NCBI GenBank assembly: GCA_947177925.1
Contig: CAMWWJ010000204.1
Span: 1-6,294, forward strand
Direction of reading: 5' to 3'
Length of the DNA stretch: 6,294 nt
Source of the DNA: an uncultured Lachnospiraceae bacterium
Lineage (GTDB): Bacteria > Bacillota > Clostridia > Lachnospirales > Lachnospiraceae
The position numbers and the translations under genes were made by a program. The notes under the pieces were generated by a model, which saw only the letters and a program-made list of their open reading frames with translations, searched no databases and was not told where the DNA came from. This document shows positions 1 to 4,864 of the stretch, piece by piece (position 1 is the stretch's first letter; every line of letters begins with the position of its first letter).

Positions 1-951
1 ATAATATGCCTCTTCTTTATTTTGAAAATCAATCTTTTCAGCCGGATTTTTAAACTCACATCCGCAGGAACATCTCTTTTTTAACTTTGCAGGCTGTCTG
101 ATCTGAATCTTTCCTCCTCCCCTGCAAAGGTTAATTGCCTCCATCAAAGCGCGATATCCCATATCATAACCATTCTGCTCTGCAGTAGTAAGAGGCGGCT
201 CCATAGTCTGCGCCTTGGAGAAATCATCATATCCGGTTATTGCAATGTCCCTGCCTACTACCATTCCCCGTTTTCCGCAAACCTTATAAGCTGCCAGCGC
301 CATTTCATCATTGGCACATACAATTGCCTCTGTCTTCGGATTTGAATCCAAAAGCTTTTCCACCTGCGCTTCTACAAATTCCGAATAATCTCCATACTCT
401 ACCATGGTGTCCACAACCGGAATCTGATATTTTTTCATGACGTCCAGATATGCTCTTCTTCTTTCAAAAGCATCCGTATTATTTTTCGGACCGCTTAAAT
501 AAACAATATTTCTATATCCATGATCCGAAATCAGATGCTCCATAATATCGGTCATTCCCGAATAATTACCGCTTATAATGTAATTGCCGTCATCTCCCAG
601 TCCCTTTTCTTCCAGTACAATACATGGAAATTTCTGAAAACGACGAAAAAACTCATCCCTGTCCTGATTTTCCAAAAAAATACACAAGGTTCCATAGGAT
701 ATAATCAGAGCATCCAAATTACCTAAGAGCGCATAATCATAAATGACATTAAACTGATAATCATAATCCTCTCCCATCTTATATCCATAAATATCCTGGG
801 AAAATACGCTGCTTTGGGTTCCTAAAAAGAACAGCAGATTACAAGTACATTCTTTTGCACCCTGGCATATTCCCTGTATCAATTCCTTTGGATGGGCTGT
901 ATGGGCATTCCCAATTAAAACACCTATATTATATACTTTTTCTTCCTTCAT
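1..951 (-). CDS. LacI-type periplasmic-binding-fold sensor protein, no N-terminal HTH (partial, C-terminus beyond left edge)
   Basis: This frame stays open from an ATG at 951 to the window edge, giving 317 codons with no stop. A purine-rich AGGGGG lies 7 nt before the ATG. The protein begins almost at once with a substrate-binding-domain strand (VYNIGVLIGN). It continues with features of the Peripla_BP_3/LacI sensor fold: LSGPKNN, a CANDEMALAAYKV segment and ITGYDDF near residue 239, followed by EPPLTT. There is no helix-turn-helix, signal peptide or membrane segment in front, so it is not a classical LacI repressor. Near residues 293-298 it carries RCSCGC. A Cys-rich RxSCGC motif at this place is known from proteins in which this domain is fused to GGDEF, AraC or kinase outputs, so a cytosolic sensor fused to such a domain is inferred. 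I recall GGDEF fusions of this kind in Lachnospiraceae, but the output domain is not visible. The gene is third in a row after pepD and the kinase gene, with a 65-nt gap. Confidence 0.8.
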   Translation of the reverse strand, partial: MKEEKVYNIGVLIGNAHTAHPKELIQGICQGAKECTCNLLFFLGTQSSVFSQDIYGYKMGEDYDYQFNVIYDYALLGNLDALIISYGTLCIFLENQDRDEFFRRFQKFPCIVLEEKGLGDDGNYIISGNYSGMTDIMEHLISDHGYRNIVYLSGPKNNTDAFERRRAYLDVMKKYQIPVVDTMVEYGDYSEFVEAQVEKLLDSNPKTEAIVCANDEMALAAYKVCGKRGMVVGRDIAITGYDDFSKAQTMEPPLTTAEQNGYDMGYRALMEAINLCRGGGKIQIRQPAKLKKRCSCGCEFKNPAEKIDFQNKEEAYY

Positions 952-1016
952 TTCCTTTCCCCCTGCTGTGCTTCTTCCCCTAAGACCTCACAGGCAAAAC
1001 ACAGGCTTTACTTCTC

Positions 1017-1517
1017 TTATGTCAAATCGGCCAGACAACCTATTTCCGCAACGATTTCCCGGATTTCCTTATGGAAACATTCAATTGTCATATCCGCATA
1101 CTTTTCATACAGTGGAACTCTTTCTTCATATAAGTCCCACAGTGTCTGATCCTTTCTCATGGCAACTCCCCGCTGATTCAAGTCCCCAAGACGATGCTTG
1201 ATTTCTTCATAAGGAAGCTTCAGATAAACAACACTTCCAATACTTTTTAAATGCTCCATGGCCATCCTGCCATAAACGGCACTGCCTCCGGTAGCAATCA
1301 CAGTATGCTTTACCACAAAGGAAACATTGACGTCTTCCTCTATCTTAAGAAAATCCTCCAGACCTTTTTGGGAAATAATCTCATGAAGCTTCTTGCTTTC
1401 CCTTGCCTGAATTTCCAAATCAGAATCCAAAAAATCATAACCGATATTTTTGGCAAGCACAATCCCCACCGTACTTTTTCCCGAACCAGGCATGCCTATT
1501 AAAACAATATTCTTCAC
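1017..1517 (-). CDS. Shikimate kinase-like P-loop kinase (AroK/AroL family)
   Basis: The product has 166 residues, close to the usual 160-175 for shikimate kinases. The start is GTG at 1517, with AGAGG 8 nt upstream. Residues 8-16 (GMPGSGKST) form the Walker A loop and DSD at 31-33 gives the Mg/substrate aspartates. ATGGSAV (75-81) corresponds to the glycine-rich substrate loop, Arg116 sits in the lid region, and ERVPLYEKYAD (132-142) carries the conserved Arg133. In the family these kinases phosphorylate shikimate with ATP in chorismate synthesis. Two family hallmarks differ here. The usual FR..E arginine that holds the shikimate carboxylate is replaced (F56-L57), and the GGG motif reads GGS. 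The RPLL lid motif is also changed to RGVA. The fold and kinase activity are well supported, but shikimate as substrate is not certain, so no gene symbol is given. The gene lies 61 nt downstream of pepD, not beside other aromatic-pathway genes in this window, and has its own candidate promoter. Confidence 0.88.
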   Translation of the reverse strand: MKNIVLIGMPGSGKSTVGIVLAKNIGYDFLDSDLEIQARESKKLHEIISQKGLEDFLKIEEDVNVSFVVKHTVIATGGSAVYGRMAMEHLKSIGSVVYLKLPYEEIKHRLGDLNQRGVAMRKDQTLWDLYEERVPLYEKYADMTIECFHKEIREIVAEIGCLADLT

Positions 1518-1537
1518 TTTTCAAACCTCTTTCCAAT

Positions 1538-1566
1538 ATCATACACACTTTTTTCCGATTTGTCAC
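1538..1566 (-). promoter_or_regulatory. Candidate promoter for the kinase gene
   Basis: On the minus strand GTGACA (1566-1561) and TATGAT (1543-1538) are separated by exactly 17 nt. Each matches the sigma-A consensus at five of six bases. It lies in the 61-nt gap between the pepD stop and the GTG start of the kinase gene. The start site would fall near 1531, leaving a very short leader that begins at or just before the ribosome binding site. That close fit is tight but possible. It could let the kinase and the sensor gene be expressed apart from pepD. Confidence 0.4.
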
Positions 1567-1578
1567 TATTTTTTAAAT

Positions 1579-3027
1579 TTACAAAGCTTTTAAAAGTGCA
1601 AGTAGAAATTCCCATACTCTTTTTGTGGAAGAAATCAATAACTTTTCCTCCGTAGTATGGATATTTTCCATGTCCGGTCCAAAGGACACACTGTCTAAAT
1701 CCTTGATTTTTCCGGCCAGGATACCGCACTCAAGGCCTGCATGAACAGAAAGCACAGTCGGCTTTTTTCCATACATGCCCTCATATACTTTAATAAAAGT
1801 ATCTCGAAGTGGGGATTCCTCCTTATATTCCCATGCCGGATAATCCCCTGAAAAACTGTATGTGCCTCCCACCGAGTCTAAAATATCCGTAATCTTATCC
1901 CGCAATGCTTCCTTTTGGGAAACAACTGAGCTTCTCAGAGAAAAAGCTGTGGAAAATTCCTCTTCCTTTAGCAGCATAATTCCCAGATTCAGGGAGGTTT
2001 CCACCAGTCCCTCCAGCTTTTGGCTCATGGACTGGACACCGTTAGGCACCGTGCTTAGCAGCTTGATGAGCTTTTCCATAGATGTTTCTTCCAAAGCCTT
2101 CTGCTCCGGCTGCTTTTTTACCTCTTGATAAAGGATACGAAGCTCTCTGTCTGTTTCCTCATGAGCTTCCTTCAGCTTTTTTTCGATTGCCTTCACAATC
2201 TTTTCACAGTTTTCCAATTCGCTCTTGGGGAAAAATACGGTTGCCTTTGCTTCCCTCGGTATGGCATTATCCTTTGTTCCGCCTTCCAAAGCTGTCAATA
2301 CAACGTGAACCTTTTCGGAAAGCTCCTTCAAAACCTTTCCCATCAATATATTGGCATTTCCCCTGTTTTTATGAATCTCCACTCCGGAATGCCCACCCAT
2401 CAGTCCGGTAAGGGTAATTTCCACTCCATAAAACTCCTCCGGAATATTTTCCCACTGCACCGGAAGAATACCATTGACCCGTACTCCTCCTGCGCAGCTT
2501 ACTGTAAGCTCACCTTCTTTTTCCGAATCAATATTCAGCATCCGTTTTCCCTTCAGGGAAGACAAATCAATAGCCAGGGCGCCTTCCATCCCAACCTCTT
2601 CCTCCACTGTAATGATTACCTCTAAAGGAGGATGGGGAATATCCTTAGAATCCAGCAGAGCAAGGGCATATGCCACCGCAATGCCGTCATCTCCTCCAAG
2701 ACTGGTTCCCTCGGCATAAATAAAGTCCCCTTTTGTTCTTACATCTAAAGGGTCTGTCAATAAATTTATACTGCAGCCCGGCTTCTTTACTGCTACCATA
2801 TCCATATGCCCCTGAAGGATAACCGGCTCCTTATTCTCATAACCTTTCGAGGCTTCTTTTTTGATAATTACGTTATATACTTCATCCTGTATATATTCTA
2901 GATTTCTTTCTTTTGCAAATCCCACCAGATAATTGCTGATGCCCTGTATGTTTCCCGAACCATGGGGAATCGAACAGATTTTTTCAAAATAGGAAAAGAC
3001 AGATTTTGGTTCTAATTGCTCTAACAT
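1579..3027 (-). CDS. pepD: Aminoacyl-histidine dipeptidase PepD (Xaa-His dipeptidase, M20 family)
   Basis: This is a cytosolic zinc peptidase that cleaves dipeptides such as Xaa-His and takes part in peptide turnover. The start chosen is ATG at 3027, because AAAGGAGC lies 9 nt upstream and the protein then has 482 residues, close to the 485 of E. coli PepD. The metal ligands are all in place: HMDMV (His74, Asp76), the GGDDG segment (Asp113), VEEEVGM (142-147, general base and ligand), NIDSE (Asp167) and the C-terminal FGPDMENIH (His457). The middle part with GGHSGVEIHKNRGNAN (211-226) is the lid/dimerisation domain typical of M20 enzymes. The frame is open further upstream to 3306, but that stretch runs through a tRNA gene read in a meaningless frame and is not coding. 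The gene follows tRNA-Asn and precedes the kinase gene. No terminator hairpin is evident between pepD and the kinase gene, so cotranscription is possible. Confidence 0.95.
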   Translation of the reverse strand: MLEQLEPKSVFSYFEKICSIPHGSGNIQGISNYLVGFAKERNLEYIQDEVYNVIIKKEASKGYENKEPVILQGHMDMVAVKKPGCSINLLTDPLDVRTKGDFIYAEGTSLGGDDGIAVAYALALLDSKDIPHPPLEVIITVEEEVGMEGALAIDLSSLKGKRMLNIDSEKEGELTVSCAGGVRVNGILPVQWENIPEEFYGVEITLTGLMGGHSGVEIHKNRGNANILMGKVLKELSEKVHVVLTALEGGTKDNAIPREAKATVFFPKSELENCEKIVKAIEKKLKEAHEETDRELRILYQEVKKQPEQKALEETSMEKLIKLLSTVPNGVQSMSQKLEGLVETSLNLGIMLLKEEEFSTAFSLRSSVVSQKEALRDKITDILDSVGGTYSFSGDYPAWEYKEESPLRDTFIKVYEGMYGKKPTVLSVHAGLECGILAGKIKDLDSVSFGPDMENIHTTEEKLLISSTKRVWEFLLALLKAL

Positions 3028-3082
3028 AAATAAATGCTCCTTTCTTTGGGATGCTTTCACTTGATATGGCTCCCTGTTTGCT

Positions 3083-3109
3083 TTATACAAATTTCCGTTT
3101 TTTGTATAA
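3083..3109. repeat. Perfect 9-bp inverted repeat upstream of pepD
   Basis: TTATACAAA (3083-3091) and TTTGTATAA (3101-3109) are perfect inverted copies around a 9-nt spacer. They lie between the tRNA gene and pepD. No U-run follows on either strand, so this is not an intrinsic terminator. A two-fold symmetric element upstream of a start codon could be an operator. It could also be a fortuitous AT-rich hairpin that includes the pepD promoter: TATAAA on the minus strand at 3087-3082 is a possible -10, though no good -35 is seen at 17 nt. Confidence 0.5.
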
Positions 3110-3146
3110 GTCCGACTTTGACTTATTATTTCCGAAAATAAAAAAA

Positions 3147-3218
3147 CTCCCCGAGTAGGGCTCGAACCTACAACCCCACGGTTAACAGCCGTGTGCTCTA
3201 CCATTGAGCTATCGAGGA
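3147..3218 (-). tRNA. tRNA-Asn (anticodon GUU)
   Basis: A complete 72-nt cloverleaf can be drawn on the minus strand. The acceptor stem is TCCTCGA/TCGGGGA with one G-U pair, and the discriminator base is G. The D stem is GCTC/GAGC with a loop containing GG. The anticodon stem CACGG/CCGTG encloses the loop CTGTTAA, giving anticodon GTT (Asn). The variable loop has 5 nt, and the T stem GTAGG/CCTAC encloses TTCGAGC. The 3' CCA is not encoded, so it must be added after transcription. A run of six T's follows the discriminator base directly. The gene sits alone between rplT and pepD and has its own strong promoter. Confidence 0.97.
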
Positions 3219-3228
3219 ATACAGTATT

Positions 3229-3257
3229 ATTATATTCATGATGTTTTCCAAAGTCAA
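3229..3257 (-). promoter_or_regulatory. Promoter of tRNA-Asn
   Basis: On the minus strand TTGACT (3257-3252), a 17-nt spacer and TATAAT (3234-3229) form a near-consensus sigma-A promoter, with 11 of 12 bases matching. The -10 ends 10 nt before the mature tRNA 5' end, so the start site would be within a few bases of the tRNA. It probably also supplies some transcription into pepD if the T-run after the tRNA does not stop all polymerases. Confidence 0.85.
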
Positions 3258-3262
3258 CCAGA

Positions 3263-3293
3263 ATTATACATTTTTTTGGTAAAATTGTATAAT
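3263..3293. repeat. 8-bp inverted repeat upstream of the tRNA-Asn promoter
   Basis: ATTATACA (3263-3270) and TGTATAAT (3286-3293) are perfect inverted copies around a 15-nt AT-rich spacer. The element lies just upstream of the -35 box of the tRNA promoter and downstream of the rplT terminator. Its TTATACA/TGTATAA core is the same as in the inverted repeat before pepD. No U-run makes it a terminator. Its function is unknown. Confidence 0.45.
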
Positions 3294-3319
3294 CGGAAAT
3301 TTTCATAAATGGTTGATAA

Positions 3320-3366
3320 AAGATAAAAAGACCCGCAATCTTCTTTGTTCCAGGAAAACTGCGGGT
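3320..3366 (-). terminator. Intrinsic terminator of the infC-rpmI-rplT operon
   Basis: Downstream of the rplT stop the minus strand reads ACCCGCA (3366-3360) pairing with TGCGGGT (3337-3331), followed by CTTTTTATCTTTT. The stem can be extended through the inner arms TTTTC/GAAGA, with a few G-U pairs, to about 13 bp around a loop of about 10 nt. The GC-rich base and U-rich tail are typical of Rho-independent terminators. Confidence 0.9.
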
Positions 3367-3383
3367 TGGTTTTTATAACTCAA

Positions 3384-3740
3384 TTATGCTACTTTACTTT
3401 TTGCAAGCTCTGCCAAAGCCTTAAAGCCTTCTGCATCATTCACTGCCATTTCTGCTAACATCTTTCTGTTAATATCAATTTCAGCCAACTTTAAACCATG
3501 CATGAACTGGCTGTAGCTGATTCCATTCATTCTTGCTGCTGCATTGATACGTGCAATCCATAATTGTCTGAACTGACGTTTTCTTTCCTTACGTCCTGCA
3601 TAAGAAGAAGCCAACGCTCTCATAACAGACTGTTTTGCTACTCTGTATTGTTTGGATCTTGCTCCTCTGTAGCCTTTTGCAAGCTTTAATACCCGATTAT
3701 GTTTTTTCTTTGCGTTCATTCCGCCTTTGATTCTAGCCAT
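3384..3740 (-). CDS. rplT: 50S ribosomal protein L20
   Basis: L20 binds 23S rRNA early in assembly of the large subunit, and in Firmicutes it also represses its own operon by binding the infC leader. The 118-residue product has the usual family length. It is highly basic in its N-terminal half (MARIKGG..., then KLAKGYRGARSKQYR), a long RNA-binding helical extension. It ends in a compact globular part containing LWIARINAAAR and YSQFMHGLKLA. The ATG at 3740 has AAGGAGG 9 nt upstream. The gene lies 21 nt after rpmI and is the last of the operon, directly followed by a terminator. Confidence 0.98.
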   Translation of the reverse strand: MARIKGGMNAKKKHNRVLKLAKGYRGARSKQYRVAKQSVMRALASSYAGRKERKRQFRQLWIARINAAARMNGISYSQFMHGLKLAEIDINRKMLAEMAVNDAEGFKALAELAKSKVA

Positions 3741-3761
3741 TTCTTAATTCCTCCTTACGAT

Positions 3762-3959
3762 TTATAAATATGGTGTGATCTTCTTCATATTCTTAACGTT
3801 GCTGGCATCCGTCATGGTAGCTTTTCTAAGATTTCTCTTAGTCTTAGCAGACTTCTTAGTTAAGATATGGCGTTTATAAGCTTTATTTCTTTTTAATTTC
3901 CCTGTTCCCGTTACTTTGAAACGTTTTGCTGCTGATCTGTTTGTTTTAATTTTTGGCAT
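3762..3959 (-). CDS. rpmI: 50S ribosomal protein L35
   Basis: This small, very basic protein of 65 residues matches the family length and opening (MPKIKTNRSAAKRFKVTGTG). It has the usual lysine/arginine-rich middle (NKAYKRHILTKKSAKTKRNLR) and ends in ITPYL. It is a structural component of the large ribosomal subunit. The ATG at 3959 is preceded by AGGAGGG at about 7 nt. It sits between infC (94-nt gap) and rplT (21-nt gap), so it is most likely cotranscribed with both. Confidence 0.98.
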   Translation of the reverse strand: MPKIKTNRSAAKRFKVTGTGKLKRNKAYKRHILTKKSAKTKRNLRKATMTDASNVKNMKKITPYL

Positions 3960-4013
3960 GTTAATTCCCTCCTATATCCTTGTCCACTTCTGTGACTTTT
4001 GCCACATCTATTC

Positions 4014-4035
4014 TAACTGGTAAAAATATCAGTTA
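4014..4035 (-). other. Intercistronic hairpin between infC and rpmI
   Basis: TAACTG (minus 4035-4030) and CAGTTA (4019-4014) form a 6-bp stem around a 10-nt loop in the 94-nt infC-rpmI gap. A tiny CCC/GGG hairpin lies just before it, after the infC stop (about 4045-4053), followed by a U-rich stretch. The stems are too weak for efficient termination. They might affect processing or expression of rpmI, but no function can be assigned. Confidence 0.3.
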
Positions 4036-4053
4036 AAAACAAATCCCTTAGGG

Positions 4054-4560
4054 CTATTTCTTTTCGGCCAGAAACATGGTCATGCTTCTACCTTCTACCT
4101 TAGGCTCTTTTTCTACGGTTGCAATATCTGACAGATTTTCTGCAAAATCATCTAAAATATGTTTGCTGTTTGCCATATGAGCCATTTCACGGCCTCTAAA
4201 GCGCAGTGTTACCTTTACCCGGTCTCCCTTGCCTAAAAACTTTCTTGCCGCATTCATTTTTGTATTCAAATCATTGGTATCAATGTTTGGTGACAAACGG
4301 ATTTCTTTGATTTCAATCGTCTTTTGTTTCTTTTTTGCTTCTTTTTCTTTTCTGGTCTGTTCATATTTGAACTTTCCATAATCAACGATTTTACAAACAG
4401 GCGGTTTTGCTGTGGGGGCTATCTTCACCAGATCAAGTCCTGCCTCTTCCGCAAGTCGCATGGCTTCTCTGGACGACATGATACCTAACTGCTCTCCATC
4501 TTCTCCAATAAGCCGAACCTCTTTGTCTCTAATTTGTTCATTAATCATTAAATCGCTAAT
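4054..4560 (-). CDS. infC: Translation initiation factor IF-3 (AUU start)
   Basis: IF3 binds the 30S subunit, checks start codon and initiator tRNA, and keeps the subunits apart. From the proposed ATT start at 4560 the protein has 168 residues, normal for the family. The N-terminal domain begins ISDLMINEQIRDKEV and contains KPPVCKIVDYGK near residues 52-63. A charged linker (KEKEAKKKQK, about 71-80) joins it to the C-terminal domain with RLSPNID and RFRGREMAH (about 120-128). The start is placed at ATT because GGAGG (4574-4570) lies 9 nt before it. The next ATG (4548) is 21 nt from GGAGG, and the upstream in-frame ATG at 4599 would put this ribosome binding site inside the gene. An AUU start is known for infC elsewhere and lets IF3 limit its own synthesis. 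The gene is first in the operon with rpmI and rplT. Confidence 0.96.
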   Translation of the reverse strand: MSDLMINEQIRDKEVRLIGEDGEQLGIMSSREAMRLAEEAGLDLVKIAPTAKPPVCKIVDYGKFKYEQTRKEKEAKKKQKTIEIKEIRLSPNIDTNDLNTKMNAARKFLGKGDRVKVTLRFRGREMAHMANSKHILDDFAENLSDIATVEKEPKVEGRSMTMFLAEKK

Positions 4561-4569
4561 AGTAGTGCA

Positions 4570-4574
4570 CCTCC
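4570..4574 (-). promoter_or_regulatory. Ribosome binding site that fixes the infC AUU start
   Basis: GGAGG on the minus strand is followed after 9 nt by ATT (4560-4558), the codon read as the start of infC. No ATG or GTG in the infC frame lies at a usable distance downstream. It lies 26 nt downstream of the leader terminator's U-run, so only transcripts that escape the terminator carry it. Confidence 0.8.
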
Positions 4575-4599
4575 ATAAAATATTCAACGTTTGATACAT

Positions 4600-4627
4600 A
4601 AAAAAAGTGGATAGTCAGACTATCCAC
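4600..4627 (-). terminator. Attenuator terminator in the infC leader
   Basis: On the minus strand GTGGATAGT (4627-4619) and ACTATCCAC (4615-4607) form a perfect 9-bp stem with a 3-nt loop, or 8 bp with 5 nt. The stem is followed at once by seven T's (4606-4600). It has the layout of an intrinsic terminator but lies upstream of infC, about 40 nt before the AUU start and well downstream of the leader promoter. It therefore most likely controls read-through into infC-rpmI-rplT, not the end of the helicase gene. Confidence 0.85.
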
Positions 4628-4797
4628 GCATAAATTCACAGTTTCTCCTACATATACATATGGTATAAACTATTGGAATATACCAACACATAAGAGAAGT
4701 TCTATAAATATAAACACCTATAAGCCTGACTGCCATAGGGTGAGAGTGGATACTCTGCTTTGTTTTCCTGCAAAATACAGATTTGTATCTTGCGTAC
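4600..4797 (-). promoter_or_regulatory. Structured 5' leader of infC-rpmI-rplT, probable L20-type autoregulatory leader
   Basis: The roughly 240-nt stretch between the promoter and infC holds no convincing protein gene but several possible RNA structures on the minus strand. These are ATACA/TGTAT near 4775-4790, AGAGT-ATCC-ACTCT (4756-4743), CCTAT/ATAGG (4739-4717), GGTATA/TATACC (about 4662-4684) and the terminator at 4627-4600. TATCCAC at 4752-4746 repeats the 3' arm of the terminator and could pair with its 5' arm, forming an antiterminator. In Bacillus subtilis the leader of this operon binds L20 and terminates transcription early. The position and the terminator fit that model, but I cannot confirm the 23S-like L20 site by eye. 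Confidence 0.6.
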
Positions 4798-4803
4798 TTT
4801 CAT

Positions 4804-4832
4804 AAGTTATCATATTGTTTTGCTGTTGTCAA
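4804..4832 (-). promoter_or_regulatory. Promoter of the infC operon
   Basis: On the minus strand a perfect TTGACA (4832-4827) is followed after 17 nt by TAACTT (4809-4804), a weak -10. An alternative -10, GATAAC, would have a short 15-nt spacer. It starts 32 nt after the stop of the helicase gene, with no terminator between, and would produce a leader of about 235-240 nt before infC. Confidence 0.6.
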
Positions 4833-4864
4833 CTGTTATTTTCGGTTTTTCTTATTTTTTTCTC

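Noticed and set aside
989..1006. Direct repeat CACAGGC (989-995 and 1000-1006) in the gap before the sensor gene
   Set aside because: It has only 7 bases in two copies with no symmetry or further copies; chance is sufficient.
1020..1048. TTGACA at the end of the kinase gene as a promoter for the sensor gene
   Set aside because: The -35 is perfect (minus 1025-1020), but no -10-like sequence lies 16-18 nt downstream.
1514..1729. A 71-residue minus-strand frame across the end of pepD and the gap
   Set aside because: It overlaps the end of pepD in another frame, including the FGPDMENIH metal-site region, and has no family resemblance.
3028..3306. A 93-residue N-terminal extension of PepD in an open frame
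   Set aside because: It reads through the tRNA-Asn gene and its promoter. The segment SSMVEHTAVNRGVVGSSP is the well-known false translation of a tRNA sequence, and a good ribosome binding site and normal protein length support the start at 3027.
4561..4599. ATG at 4599 as the infC start
   Set aside because: It lies at the terminator's U-run, has no ribosome binding site, and would place the strong GGAGG inside the coding region. The 13 extra residues are not typical of IF3.
4620..4736. A 38-codon ORF in the infC leader from ATG 4736 to a TAG in the terminator's 5' arm
   Set aside because: The stop position is suggestive of a leader peptide, but there is no ribosome binding site (CTCACCCT precedes the ATG) and the codons are poor, with many ATA, TGT and AGG.
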